From contig NZ_FREV01000003.1 of the NCBI RefSeq assembly GCF_900143545.1, forward strand, positions 62,001 through 126,000: a stretch of 64,000 nt of DNA, written 5' to 3'. Positions 37,537-46,199 of the stretch are shown here, one piece after another. How positions within the stretch are numbered: position 1 is the stretch's first letter; each line of letters begins with the position of its first letter. This stretch comes from Loktanella sp. Alg231-35. Its GTDB lineage: Bacteria > Pseudomonadota > Alphaproteobacteria > Rhodobacterales > Rhodobacteraceae. The notes beneath the pieces were generated by a model. The model was not told the origin of the DNA. It saw only the letters and a program-made list of their open reading frames with translations, and did no database searches. Position numbers and translations under genes: made by a program.

Positions 37537-38520
37537 TTAGAGGAAGCCCAGCGTTTTCATCAGATCACCGATCACCTGTTCCTGCTCTTCCAGGAAGCTG
37601 CGGAAATCATCGCCATTGTTGTAGATGTTGACCCAACCGTTGCGGGCACGGACTTCTTCCCACTCTGGCGTGTCGTACATCTTGGCAACGGCATCCTGCA
37701 TCATGGCCAGCTTGTCATCAGACAGACCGGGAGCTGCAAAGAAACCACGCCAGTTGACGAATGTCGTATCAAGGCCCTGTTCTTTCATGGTGGGCGCATC
37801 CTCGAACGCGGGCACGCGCGCGTCAGATGTCACACCCAGAATGCGGACTTCGCCCTGCTGGGCCAATGTGACCGCTTCAGAGAAACCTGTGGAAAGCGCC
37901 TGAATCTCACCGGACAAGAGCCCCGCCATCGCCGCACCACCTGCATCATAGGGGATGTAGTTGAAGGCCGTTGGGTCTTCGCCCGCTGCCTGCATCACGG
38001 ATGCTGCAACAAGGTGATCAAGGCCACCGGGAACAGAACCACCGCCAACGGCAAAGCTCATCCCGTCTGCGCGGTAGGCGGCCAGCAGGTCATTCATGGA
38101 CTGGATGTCGCTGTCAGTATTCACCACGATGGCGGCATAATCACCGATGGTGCCTGCAACCAGTGTCAGGTCACGGAAGCTCTGCGGGAACACGCCCGTC
38201 AGTGAACGGATCACAATAGGAGTGGAGTTCACCATCATGGTGTTTTGCAGCGAATCCGCGTTTTCGATCAGGTGGGCGATGGCCACACCGCCGCCGCCGC
38301 CGGACATGTTCTCGTAGGATGCTGTGCCAACAAGGCCCGCACCTGTCAGGGCTTCGCCTGTGCCACGTGCTGTGCCGTCCCAACCACCACCGGCGCCGCC
38401 GGGGATCAGAAAGTTGATTTCGTCCATCACCTGATGGCCATCGGCCGCAACAGGGTTTGCGAATGCAAGTGTGACGGCAGCAGCCGCCATCACGACCCGG
38501 CGGGTCATGGTATGTGTCAT
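37537..38520 (-). CDS. tctC: TctC, tripartite tricarboxylate transporter substrate-binding protein
   Basis: Periplasmic receptor of 327 residues for the TctAB permease. It begins with a signal peptide (TRRVVMAAAAVTLAFANPVAADG) and shows the family's INFLIPGGAGGGWDGTARGTGEAL motif and GGGSVPGGLDHLVAAS. GGGAGGAAA lies upstream of the ATG at 38520; an ATG four codons in is a weaker alternative. It is divergent from tctD with 140 bp between, which should contain the regulated promoter. Confidence 0.94.
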   Translation of the reverse strand: MTHTMTRRVVMAAAAVTLAFANPVAADGHQVMDEINFLIPGGAGGGWDGTARGTGEALTGAGLVGTASYENMSGGGGGVAIAHLIENADSLQNTMMVNSTPIVIRSLTGVFPQSFRDLTLVAGTIGDYAAIVVNTDSDIQSMNDLLAAYRADGMSFAVGGGSVPGGLDHLVAASVMQAAGEDPTAFNYIPYDAGGAAMAGLLSGEIQALSTGFSEAVTLAQQGEVRILGVTSDARVPAFEDAPTMKEQGLDTTFVNWRGFFAAPGLSDDKLAMMQDAVAKMYDTPEWEEVRARNGWVNIYNNGDDFRSFLEEQEQVIGDLMKTLGFL

Positions 38521-38660
38521 TAGATTTCCTCCCATTTGACAGGCGGTGTTTCGCCGCCCATGCTGCACTACCGCATGCCAAGCTGACACAAGCCTGACAC
38601 GCCAATTGATTTTTGCTTAGGCCCTGACCAAGGGTCTTCGCAGGTGGGAATGAAAGACCA

Positions 38661-39323
38661 ATGCGATTTTTGCTGGTTGAGGATAACGTCGATCTGGGCG
38701 AGGCCATCGTCGGGCGGCTGTCATTGGATGGGCATGCCGTCGATCACGCTAAAACACTGGCCGAGGCTGAAGAATGGCTGGCCGTCGCCGACTATGACCT
38801 GATGCTTTTGGATGTGATGTTGCCTGATGGGGACGGGCGCGAATTCCTGCGCAAAACCCGCACCGCAGAGCGTTTGCCGGTGATCGTGCTGACTGCACGC
38901 AGTCAGGTTTCTGATCGGGTGGATACGCTTGATCTTGGGGCAGATGACTATCTGACAAAGCCCTTTGATTTTGGTGAGTTGGAGGCGCGTTGCCGTGCCG
39001 TCCTGCGCCGTCGCGGGACGCCAATGCCAGCGGTCATTCCGCTGGGTGCTGCATTTTTCGATCCATCGTCAGGCATCCTGACCCAAGACGGCGCCAGTCA
39101 CAGCCTGCGTAACCGCGAGTTGCGCCTGCTTGAGGTATTTGCGCGCAATCAGGGTCAGATCCTGTCCAAGTCGCAGCTGCTTGACCGGCTCTTCCCCCAA
39201 GACGCCGAAGTAAGCGAGAACGCCATTGAGGTTTATGTCGGCCGCCTGCGCCGCCGTCTGGCTGACGCCGGTGTGCAGATCGAAACGGTGCGCGGGATGG
39301 GCTACCGGATGAGCGCACCATGA
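38661..39323 (+). CDS. tctD: TctD-type OmpR-family response regulator
   Basis: A 220-residue regulator with a receiver domain (phosphorylatable Asp51 in LMLLDVMLP, conserved Lys in YLTKPFD) and a winged-helix DNA-binding domain ending in RRRLADAGVQIETVRGMGYRM. It is divergent from tctC and coupled by an ATGA overlap to the sensor kinase. Control of the tctCBA-CoA-transferase operon by this pair follows from position and from the known TctDE/tct pairing. Confidence 0.93.
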   Translation: MRFLLVEDNVDLGEAIVGRLSLDGHAVDHAKTLAEAEEWLAVADYDLMLLDVMLPDGDGREFLRKTRTAERLPVIVLTARSQVSDRVDTLDLGADDYLTKPFDFGELEARCRAVLRRRGTPMPAVIPLGAAFFDPSSGILTQDGASHSLRNRELRLLEVFARNQGQILSKSQLLDRLFPQDAEVSENAIEVYVGRLRRRLADAGVQIETVRGMGYRMSAP

Positions 39324-40717
39324 GCGACGCAGCACGAGGTCCGTTCTGGTGGCGCTCAATCGGGCAACGGCTGACGGTTTTGTTGGCTGTTATTGCTGCG
39401 GTTCTGGCGATCCTGTCGTGGTGGATGGTCACCAGTTTTGCCCGCGAAGCGGCGGAACGGACGCAAGACAACGTGCTTGTCGCCTCTGCCACAACCATCG
39501 CAGAGGCGCTGCGCAGCGAGCAGGGCACAATCCTGCTGGAACTGCCGTATTCTGCCTTTGCCATGCTCAATGCCATTGGCGAGGATCGCGTGTTTTACCG
39601 GGTAGCAGCAGGGGGCGAGACGATTACCGGCTATGATGATCTGATCCCGCCAACTTTACCTGAACGCCCCGGCGATGTGGCCGTCAGAACGATCAGCTAT
39701 CGTGGTGATCAGGTGCGTGTTGTGTCGGTGCAAAGGACGGTGCTGGCAGGCCAACAACCCGTGCCTGTGCTGGTCAGCGTGGGGCAAACCCGCACCGGGG
39801 TTGAAGCGATTGGCACCGGATTGTCGCGCACGGCGGCGGTCCTTTCAGTGGCGTTCTTCTTGCTTGCTGTGGGGTTGGGTGCCTTTGCGGCGATCAGCTC
39901 TTTACGGCCCCTGAATGCCTTTGCCCAAGCGGTCACCCGGCGCGGGCCGTCCGATCTGCGCCCCTTGCGACGCAAGGTGCCTGATGAGTTGTCGCCTTTG
40001 TTGATTGCGCTCAACCGATTGATGGAGCGTTTGGGCCAGTCGATCCGCCGATCCGAAGAATTCATCGCCGAAGCCGCCCACCGGGTGCGCACGCCTTTGG
40101 CAACCGTGCGCGCGCAGGCGGAACTTGCCTTACATACCGTCGAAAAAGAAAACGAAAAGAAGATGTTGCGGCGCGTTATTCGTGCCGTTGATGAAAGCTC
40201 GCGTTCTGCCAGCCAATTACTTGATCACGCCACCGTCAGCTTCCGCGCCGAGGCATTGGCCCGTGATGACGTCGATTTGGCAGAACTGGTCGTCAAGGTC
40301 GCAGAAGGGCTGTCACCAACGGCGGATATGAAAGATATCAACTTTCGACTGGATGCCAAATCGCCCGCCCCGGTGCGCGGTGATTTGATCCTGCTGGAAA
40401 GCGCGCTGCGCAATGTGCTGGACAATTCGATCAAATATTCGCCCGGCGAAACCGAAGTAAGCATCACGCTGGCGCAAGATGACCCTTCGCAATGGCGGCT
40501 TACCGTGCGGGATCATGGGCGCGGGTTCTCTGCAGTCTCACTGCCCGCCCTGACGGGCCGTTTCACGCGGGGGGCTAATGTGGAAAAAATCGTGGGCTCC
40601 GGTCTTGGGCTAACCATCGCCGAGGATGTGTTGATTGCCCATGGCGGCAGCTTGGAACTGACAACCCCAGAAGATGGAGTAGGGGCATGTGTGTCACTCA
40701 TTTTACCCGCAGCCTAG
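39320..40717 (+). CDS. tctE: TctE-type sensor histidine kinase
   Basis: A 465-residue inner-membrane kinase. Two membrane helices (about 13-37 and 172-198) flank a periplasmic domain of the TctE N-terminal type. The HisKA domain has His254 in EAAHRVRTPLA, and the ATPase domain shows the N box (NVLDNSIKYS), DHGRGF and GSGLGLTIAED. The last 31 bases overlap the start of a periplasmic binding protein gene in another frame. That overlap suggests the binding protein is made together with the kinase and may serve as its input. Confidence 0.93.
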   Translation: MSDAARGPFWWRSIGQRLTVLLAVIAAVLAILSWWMVTSFAREAAERTQDNVLVASATTIAEALRSEQGTILLELPYSAFAMLNAIGEDRVFYRVAAGGETITGYDDLIPPTLPERPGDVAVRTISYRGDQVRVVSVQRTVLAGQQPVPVLVSVGQTRTGVEAIGTGLSRTAAVLSVAFFLLAVGLGAFAAISSLRPLNAFAQAVTRRGPSDLRPLRRKVPDELSPLLIALNRLMERLGQSIRRSEEFIAEAAHRVRTPLATVRAQAELALHTVEKENEKKMLRRVIRAVDESSRSASQLLDHATVSFRAEALARDDVDLAELVVKVAEGLSPTADMKDINFRLDAKSPAPVRGDLILLESALRNVLDNSIKYSPGETEVSITLAQDDPSQWRLTVRDHGRGFSAVSLPALTGRFTRGANVEKIVGSGLGLTIAEDVLIAHGGSLELTTPEDGVGACVSLILPAA

Positions 40718-41715
40718 CGGCTGTGATCTGCCTTGCGACCACCGGTGCGCAGGCGTTGGAGATCGAAGATCAGAAACTTTATCCGGGTACCGGGACGACA
40801 ACCATCAAAGTTGCCTCCACCGCGGACCTTGACGTGTTCGAGCCGTTCATTTTGCAGTTCCAGCGGGAACAACCTGCCGTCGGGATCGACTACTACGTGG
40901 CCTCCAGTACTGATCTGCACGCCGCTATCCAAGGCGGCGAAGTGTTTGATGTGGCGATTTCCTCGGCCATGGATTTGCAGTTCCAACTGGCCAATGACGG
41001 GGCCGCACAACCCTATGCTTCGCCGGTGACGGATGCGTTGCCGGCTTGGGCGCGCTGGCGCGATCAGGTCTTTGCCTTCACAGCCGAACCGGCGGTCGCC
41101 GTGATTTCGCGCGAGCGCTTTGCAGGGTTGCCGCGCCCCAAAACGCGGCAAGAGCTTATCGCGTTGCTGCGCCAGAACCCGGATGTGTTTGAGGCCTCAA
41201 TTGGCACTTATGATGTTCGCCAAAGCGGGCTGGGTTATCTTTTTGCCACGCAAGAGGCGCGAAATTCCGACACCTTCTGGCGCTTGTCGGAACTGATGGG
41301 CCGGCAGAGGGCGGCGCTTTATTGTTGCTCGGCGCAGATGATTGATGATGTGGGGTCAGGCAGGCTGGCGCTGGCCTACAACGTGCTGGGGTCGTATGCC
41401 GCCGAACGGATCGCCCGTGATGATCGGCTTGAGGTGCTTGAGCTTGAGGACTACGCCACCGTCATGCTGCGCACCGCCTTGATCCCTGCAACAGCCACGG
41501 AAATCGAAGGGGCGGCCCTGTTCCTTGATCGGCTGCTGGAGGAAGGAATGCGGGACACCCCCGAAACTTGGGTCTTGCCGCCCTTGGGTGCCGCTGATGA
41601 ACCCGAGGCGCGGGCCTACGGGCCAATTCGTCTTGGCCCGGCGCTTTTGGTCTATCTGGACCGATTGAACCGAGAAGCGTTCCTGCGTGCATGGAGCGAC
41701 GCGCTGGTGCAGTGA
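40687..41715 (+). CDS. Orphan periplasmic binding protein coupled to TctDE
   Basis: A 342-residue protein with a signal peptide (TRSLAAVICLATTGAQA) and the fold pattern of iron/thiosulfate-type ABC binding proteins (IKVASTADLDVFEPFILQFQREQP, DVAISSAMDLQFQLANDG, GRLALAYNVLGSYA). No ABC permease or ATPase gene is next to it. Its ATG at 40687 lies inside the tctE coding region, a 31-base overlap. A role as a periplasmic co-sensor that presents ligand to TctE is the most economical reading, but a supply role for a distant transporter cannot be excluded. tRNA-Tyr lies downstream on the other strand. Confidence 0.8.
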   Translation: MCVTHFTRSLAAVICLATTGAQALEIEDQKLYPGTGTTTIKVASTADLDVFEPFILQFQREQPAVGIDYYVASSTDLHAAIQGGEVFDVAISSAMDLQFQLANDGAAQPYASPVTDALPAWARWRDQVFAFTAEPAVAVISRERFAGLPRPKTRQELIALLRQNPDVFEASIGTYDVRQSGLGYLFATQEARNSDTFWRLSELMGRQRAALYCCSAQMIDDVGSGRLALAYNVLGSYAAERIARDDRLEVLELEDYATVMLRTALIPATATEIEGAALFLDRLLEEGMRDTPETWVLPPLGAADEPEARAYGPIRLGPALLVYLDRLNREAFLRAWSDALVQ

Positions 41716-41767
41716 CCACGCACCCCGCGGGGGCGAAAGTATTCTATTCGGCTTTTGTCAGAAAGAA

Positions 41768-41851
41768 TGGTGGGCGACCCTGGAATCGAACCAGGCGTGA
41801 GTCGCCTCGAGGGAGTTACAGTCCCCTGCCACACCTTGCGGCCTGTCGCCC
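41768..41851 (-). tRNA. tRNA-Tyr (anticodon GUA)
   Basis: Acceptor stem GGGCGAC/GTCGCCC, a long class II variable arm, the anticodon loop CTGTAAC (GTA), a T-loop GGTTCGATTCC and an encoded 3' CCA. Read on the minus strand, 81 bases plus CCA. Anticodon loop and arms are seen directly. Confidence 0.96.
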
Positions 41852-41976
41852 ACTGACGGGGTGACTACCTGCGGCCCAAGGGTGCGTCAACTGCAAAAAT
41901 GGGGAATATTGTGCTGCACTTCACAGCCCATGATTTGTCGGGTATCGCCTGCGAGGAACCAAGGATCGGAAACACC

Positions 41977-42753
41977 ATGAAAAAGCCCAAGTGGGTTATC
42001 GCCAAGGAACAGGCCAAGCGGCAGGCCGCACAGGAAACTGTCTGGCTTTTTGGTCTGCATGCGGTGCGCGATGCGCTGGAAAACCCTGCGCGCGAAAAGC
42101 TGCGTCTGGTAGTGACGCGCAATGCGCTGGATCGGCTGGGCGAGGCGGTGCCGCAAAGCGGGATGGAACCTGAGATTTCGGACCCGCGCAAATTTGCAGC
42201 CCCTCTTGATCCGCAATCGGTGCATCAAGGCGCGGCGCTGGAGGTCAAGGCACTTGATTGGGGCAGTTTAGAGGACGTGGCCTTAAGCGAAGGGCCGATG
42301 CCACAGCGCATCGTGCTACTGGACCGTGTGACTGACCCGCACAATGTGGGTGCGATCCTGCGCTCGGCTGAGGTGTTCGGCGCGCGCGCCGTTATTGCCA
42401 TGAATCGCCATGCCGCCCCTGAAACCGGAGCGCTGGCCAAAACCGCCAGCGGGGCCTTGGAGCGGCAACCATATCTGCGGGTACGCAATCTGGCTGACGC
42501 CATAGTCGCATTGCAGGATATGGGCTATCTGGTGCTGGGTTTGGATGGCGAGGCAGAGCAGACCATCGAACAGGCCGTTGACGGCAAGCGTGATCGACCT
42601 ATCGCATTGGTAATGGGCGCTGAGGGGCCCGGTCTACGCGAAAAGACCCGCGAAACCTGTGATCATTTGGTGCGCATTGACGCAGCAGCAGGATTTGGGT
42701 CGCTCAATGTCTCCAATGCGGCCGCCGTTGCCCTTTATGCTGTGAAGGCCTGA
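41977..42753 (+). CDS. rlmB: 23S rRNA Gm2251-type 2'-O-methyltransferase (SpoU/TrmH family)
   Basis: A 258-residue SPOUT methyltransferase. It has the substrate-binding N-terminal domain (LFGLHAVRDALENP), then the knotted catalytic domain with motif 1 VTDPHNVGAILRSAEVFGA, motif 2 ALVMGAEGPGL and motif 3 IDAAAGFGSLNVSNAAAVALY. This matches RlmB-like enzymes that modify G2251 in the ribosomal P loop. I chose the ATG at 41977 (MKKPKWVIAKEQ, basic and Lys-rich as in homologues); a start at 41899 would add 26 unconserved residues. Confidence 0.9.
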   Translation: MKKPKWVIAKEQAKRQAAQETVWLFGLHAVRDALENPAREKLRLVVTRNALDRLGEAVPQSGMEPEISDPRKFAAPLDPQSVHQGAALEVKALDWGSLEDVALSEGPMPQRIVLLDRVTDPHNVGAILRSAEVFGARAVIAMNRHAAPETGALAKTASGALERQPYLRVRNLADAIVALQDMGYLVLGLDGEAEQTIEQAVDGKRDRPIALVMGAEGPGLREKTRETCDHLVRIDAAAGFGSLNVSNAAAVALYAVKA

Positions 42754-42859
42754 ACGAAAGAAACGCGCAACGGGCGTCACGGACATTGCAACCTGCTGGA
42801 AGATATGGCGGACGAGGTCGTTGACTGATTCCACACGCACGACCCATCACGATTGCCTG

Positions 42860-42987
42860 ATCACCGCTTCTTAACCTCTGCAACCTACCTAAATTAAGTA
42901 GTGGGAGCGCGTTTTGGAACCAACGCGTTCCAACTCACTGTCCCTCGTTCCATAACTTGCGCCCGGAGTTTCTCCGGGCGCTTTTTT
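42860..42987 (+). ncRNA. Candidate small RNA or long untranslated tail ending in a terminator
   Basis: The 260-bp gap between rlmB and the CoA-binding gene has no reading frame of interest. It contains a hairpin-capable segment TTGGAA-ccaacgcg-TTCCAA (42915-42934) and ends in a strong intrinsic terminator. No clear promoter with standard spacing is seen, so it may simply be the 3' end of the rlmB mRNA. Boundaries are approximate. Confidence 0.25.
42959..42987 (+). terminator. Intrinsic terminator upstream of the CoA-binding gene
   Basis: Perfect stem GCGCCCGGAG-ttt-CTCCGGGCGC followed by six T residues. It lies 206 bases after the rlmB stop and only 30 bases before the next start, so the next gene's promoter must be in or downstream of the stem, or the hairpin is read through. 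Confidence 0.9.
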
Positions 42988-43016
42988 GTTGTTCCAAAAG
43001 GGGATAGGACTTGGGT

Positions 43017-43490
43017 ATGGACTATTCTGACGACCATCTGCGCATGATCCTTGACCGTACCAAGGCGGTGGCGGTTGTTGGCGTGTCCGCCAATCAGGTG
43101 CGCCCTAGTTTCTATGTGGCCCGCTATCTAGGGCTCAAGGGGTATCGGGTGATCCCGGTGAACCCCGGATTGGCTGGGCAAACCCTTTTGGGCGAAACGG
43201 TCTATGGTGATGTCACCGATATTCCTGATGATGTTGATATGGTTGATATTTTTCGGCGCTCCGATGCCGTTCCGCCAATCGTTGACGCGGCTTTGGCGCG
43301 CTGGCCCGCGCTGCAAACCGTTTGGATGCAGATTGGCGTAATGCATGCCGGGGCGGCTGCAGTGGCGCAGGCGCGTGGTGTCGATGTGATACAGAATCGA
43401 TGCCCCAAGATTGAGTATCAGCGCCTGTTCGGAGAATTGCGGATGGGTGGATTCGCCACCGGGATCATCTCTTCCAAATTGCCGCGCTGA
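43017..43490 (+). CDS. CoA-binding domain protein (YccU-like)
   Basis: A 157-residue protein with one Rossmann-type CoA-binding domain. Visible motifs are VAVVGVSANQVRPSFYVARYLGLKGYRVIPVNPG (here VGVSANQ and YRVIPVNPG as key parts) and a C-terminal VIQNRCPKIEYQRL. The Cys in QNRCPK is a conserved feature of the family. The biochemical role is unknown; the domain occurs in succinyl-CoA synthetase and acetyl-CoA synthetases, but here stands alone. The ATG at 43017 is spaced correctly from AGGA; a TTG at 43011 is possible. Confidence 0.85.
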   Translation: MDYSDDHLRMILDRTKAVAVVGVSANQVRPSFYVARYLGLKGYRVIPVNPGLAGQTLLGETVYGDVTDIPDDVDMVDIFRRSDAVPPIVDAALARWPALQTVWMQIGVMHAGAAAVAQARGVDVIQNRCPKIEYQRLFGELRMGGFATGIISSKLPR

Positions 43491-43681
43491 CGATACTTGC
43501 CGGATGTCTGGTCGCCTTGCACAGCAAAGCGGCATGTCGCGAATGCTTTGCCAGTTAAATGGCTTTCGCTATCAATTGAAAACTCTTCTTCATTGACAAA
43601 ACCCTATGCACTCTACCTATAATGGCGTGTTCCATGATGAGTGAATGGTTTCCAGTCGACACCCAAGACAACGGATGACCC

Positions 43682-45025
43682 ATGGAAGAAACCAGGATAA
43701 TCGATTTTGCCGAGGCCTATGAAGTTCAGGTCGAAGCGCTGCCTATGGGCGCGGATTTGCTGGGAGGCAAATTCAAGGTCGAACGTCAGATCGGCAGTGG
43801 TGGTTTTGGAATCACCTACCTTGCCCAGGATATTTATCTAGAGCGCAACGTCGTCATCAAAGAGTGTTTTCCCGAGGCGTTCAGCTTTCGCTTTGGCAAC
43901 ATGGTCAAGGTGAACTCGCCCCGACATGAGGCGCAGTACCGCAAGACTGTTGAAATGTTCATGCGCGAAGCGCGCAGCATCGCCAAGATGCGTCACCCCA
44001 ATATCGTCAGCGTGCATCAGGTTTTTGAAGAGAACGAGACCGCCTATATGGTGCTTGACCTAATCGAAGGCCGCGACCTTTTGGACATCATTAGCGATGA
44101 CAACGATCTGCTTAAGCCCGATCAGATTAGTGCGATGCTTGTCAAACTGCTGGATGCAGTGGAACTGGTGCATCGCCACGATCTGCTGCACCGCGATATT
44201 TCGCCGGACAATATCCTGCTCGACAAATGGGGCAGCCCGTCACTGATCGATTTTGGGGCCGCTCGCGAGGAAGCCAGCACCAAAACCAATGAGGCATCCA
44301 CCATGCTGGTCGTCAAAGACGGCTACTCTCCGCATGAATTCTACGTCTCCGGCGGCAAGCAGGGGCCATGCAGCGATCTTTATGCGCTGGGTGCGACCAT
44401 GTATCACCTGATTTCGGGCGAGGCCCCGCCCAATAGCCAGACCCGCGTATCGGAACTCACCGGCACCGGCACCGATCCGTATGAACCGCTGACAGGCCGT
44501 TTTCCACAATATGAAAAGGCGTTTCTGGAAGCTATCGACACCGCGATGAGCGTGCCACCAAAGGACCGCCATCAATCCGCCAAAGACTGGCTGAGCCTGA
44601 TCGAGCAGGAAGGCAAACAGGTCAAAGTTGTGGACATCCCCGAATCCAAGGTCCTTAGCAAAACGCTGAGCGAGCTGGTCTCGGAGACAAATAAACACGT
44701 CATGACCGCGCCACGCGAACCCGTCGAAGAACTGGCACCAAAGCCGGCGGCGGCGACCAAAACCAGCACATTCAGTCCCGAATGGGTGGAAGAGTTCAAT
44801 CGCGAAACCTCTGAAGTGGCCCATCGCCAGCGCGAGCAAGAACGCGCGGAGGCTGCGGCCGCAAGCATGGCGGAAGCCGCACGGATTGCCAGAGAATCAC
44901 GGGTTGCCGAAGAGGCACGTCTCGCTCAAGAGGCAAAGCTGGGGTCGCGGCGCAAGCTGGAGGCTGAAAACGCCATTCTGCCGCGCAATCTGTTGGATTG
45001 GGTTTCGCGCAGTAAGCCGGGCTAG
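43682..45025 (+). CDS. Hanks-type serine/threonine protein kinase
   Basis: A 447-residue protein with a complete eukaryote-like kinase domain (about residues 28-310): Gly-rich loop GSGGFGITYLA, ATP-anchoring Lys60 (VVIKECFP), catalytic Asp172 in LHRDISPDN and DFG-Asp190. The catalytic loop reads HRDIS instead of HRDLK, a variant seen in bacterial members. The C-terminal third is charged and helical (QREQERAEAAAASMAEAARIARESR), probably a coiled coil, without a membrane segment, so it is cytosolic. There is no phosphatase or type VI secretion gene beside it, so substrates are unknown. It overlaps hisE by four bases tail-to-tail. Confidence 0.92.
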   Translation: MEETRIIDFAEAYEVQVEALPMGADLLGGKFKVERQIGSGGFGITYLAQDIYLERNVVIKECFPEAFSFRFGNMVKVNSPRHEAQYRKTVEMFMREARSIAKMRHPNIVSVHQVFEENETAYMVLDLIEGRDLLDIISDDNDLLKPDQISAMLVKLLDAVELVHRHDLLHRDISPDNILLDKWGSPSLIDFGAAREEASTKTNEASTMLVVKDGYSPHEFYVSGGKQGPCSDLYALGATMYHLISGEAPPNSQTRVSELTGTGTDPYEPLTGRFPQYEKAFLEAIDTAMSVPPKDRHQSAKDWLSLIEQEGKQVKVVDIPESKVLSKTLSELVSETNKHVMTAPREPVEELAPKPAAATKTSTFSPEWVEEFNRETSEVAHRQREQERAEAAAASMAEAARIARESRVAEEARLAQEAKLGSRRKLEAENAILPRNLLDWVSRSKPG

Positions 45026-45339
45026 GATTTGTCGCCGCGCGCGGCCTTTTCTGCAATGCCCGAGGTGCCGTGACGTTTGGCCAGTTCCGCAACCACATCA
45101 CCCAGCGTGACATCCCGTGCCGTGAGCATCACCAAGAGATGATAAAGCACATCTGCCGCCTCTGAGGTCAGCCGCGCTTTGTCGCCTTTCACTGCCTCAA
45201 TGATGGCCTCAATCGCTTCCTCGCCAAATTTCTCGGCGCATTTCTCTGGCCCTTGGGACAAGAGTTTGGCCGTCCAGCTGCTGTCGGGGTCGCCGTCTTT
45301 GCGTGACGCAATCAGAGTGGCAAGATCATCAAGTGTCAT
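45022..45339 (-). CDS. hisE: Phosphoribosyl-ATP pyrophosphatase
   Basis: Second step of histidine synthesis: hydrolyses PR-ATP to PR-AMP. The 105-residue all-alpha protein has the MazG-like metal-binding pattern [17 protein letters not shown] and [16 protein letters not shown]. Its start overlaps the hisF stop by four bases (ATGA), so it is the last gene of the hisA-hisF-hisE block. Confidence 0.95.
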   Translation of the reverse strand: MTLDDLATLIASRKDGDPDSSWTAKLLSQGPEKCAEKFGEEAIEAIIEAVKGDKARLTSEAADVLYHLLVMLTARDVTLGDVVAELAKRHGTSGIAEKAARGDKS

Positions 45340-46097
45340 GTCAGCCTCACAGGGATGCCATTGGCAGCCATATGGGCTTTGGCTTCGCCAATGGTGTAGG
45401 TGCCAAAGTGAAAGATGGAGGCGGCCAATACGGCAGACGCACCGCCTTGGGTCACACCTTCCACAAGATGGTCCAGCGTGCCCACGCCGCCAGAGGCGAT
45501 TACCGGCACGTCAACCGCGTCAGAGATGGCGCGCGTTAACGGCAGGTTGAACCCGGATTTCGTGCCATCCCGGTCCATCGAGGTTAGCAATATCTCCCCG
45601 GCACCTTTTTCGACGACCGTTTTGGCGAATGCCACGGCATCAATGCCCGTCGCCCGTCTGCCGCCGTGGGTGAAAATTTCCCACCTTCCGGGGCTGACCG
45701 TTTTGGCGTCAATGGCCACAACAATACACTGCGAACCAAAGCGCATCGCGGCCTCGGCCACCACATCGGGGTTGGCCACAGCTGCCGAATTGAAACTGAC
45801 CTTGTCGGCACCAGCCAAAAGCAGGTTGCGCACATCGTGGTGAGTGCGCACACCGCCGCCGATGGTCAACGGCATAAAGCATTGTTCGGCTGTGCGAGTG
45901 GCCAGATCAAACATCGTGCCCCGGTTTTCTTCGGTGGCCATGATGTCGAGAAAACACAGCTCATCCGCACCAGCGGCGTTATAGGCGATGGCCGCATCGA
46001 CGGGGTCGCCAGCGTCGATCAGATCGACAAAGTTCACGCCTTTGACAACGCGCCCGTCGGCGACATCAAGGCAGGGAATGATCCGGGTCTTCAACAT
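45336..46097 (-). CDS. hisF: Imidazole glycerol phosphate synthase, cyclase subunit
   Basis: With HisH, makes imidazole glycerol phosphate and AICAR. This 253-residue TIM barrel has both phosphate-binding Gly motifs and the catalytic Asp residues in [18 protein letters not shown] (first) and VVAIDAKTV (second), plus [14 protein letters not shown] and VIASGGVG. Its partner hisH lies about 10 kb away on the same strand, on the other side of the metal-transport region. A DUF302 gene on the plus strand is divergent from it. Confidence 0.97.
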   Translation of the reverse strand: MLKTRIIPCLDVADGRVVKGVNFVDLIDAGDPVDAAIAYNAAGADELCFLDIMATEENRGTMFDLATRTAEQCFMPLTIGGGVRTHHDVRNLLLAGADKVSFNSAAVANPDVVAEAAMRFGSQCIVVAIDAKTVSPGRWEIFTHGGRRATGIDAVAFAKTVVEKGAGEILLTSMDRDGTKSGFNLPLTRAISDAVDVPVIASGGVGTLDHLVEGVTQGGASAVLAASIFHFGTYTIGEAKAHMAANGIPVRLT

Positions 46098-46199
46098 GGC
46101 GTGATCTCTAGGCGGAATAGCGCGAAATGGGAAGGGGCAGGGTGGTCTGTTGGTGTGAAATGCGGCCTAATCAAAGGCGCTGGAAATGGGAGCTATGCA

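Noticed and set aside
37018..38205. Long plus-strand frame (395 codons) opposite tctB and tctC
   Set aside because: It crosses two real genes and the hairpin between them and has a low-complexity His/Gln-rich translation typical of antisense frames.
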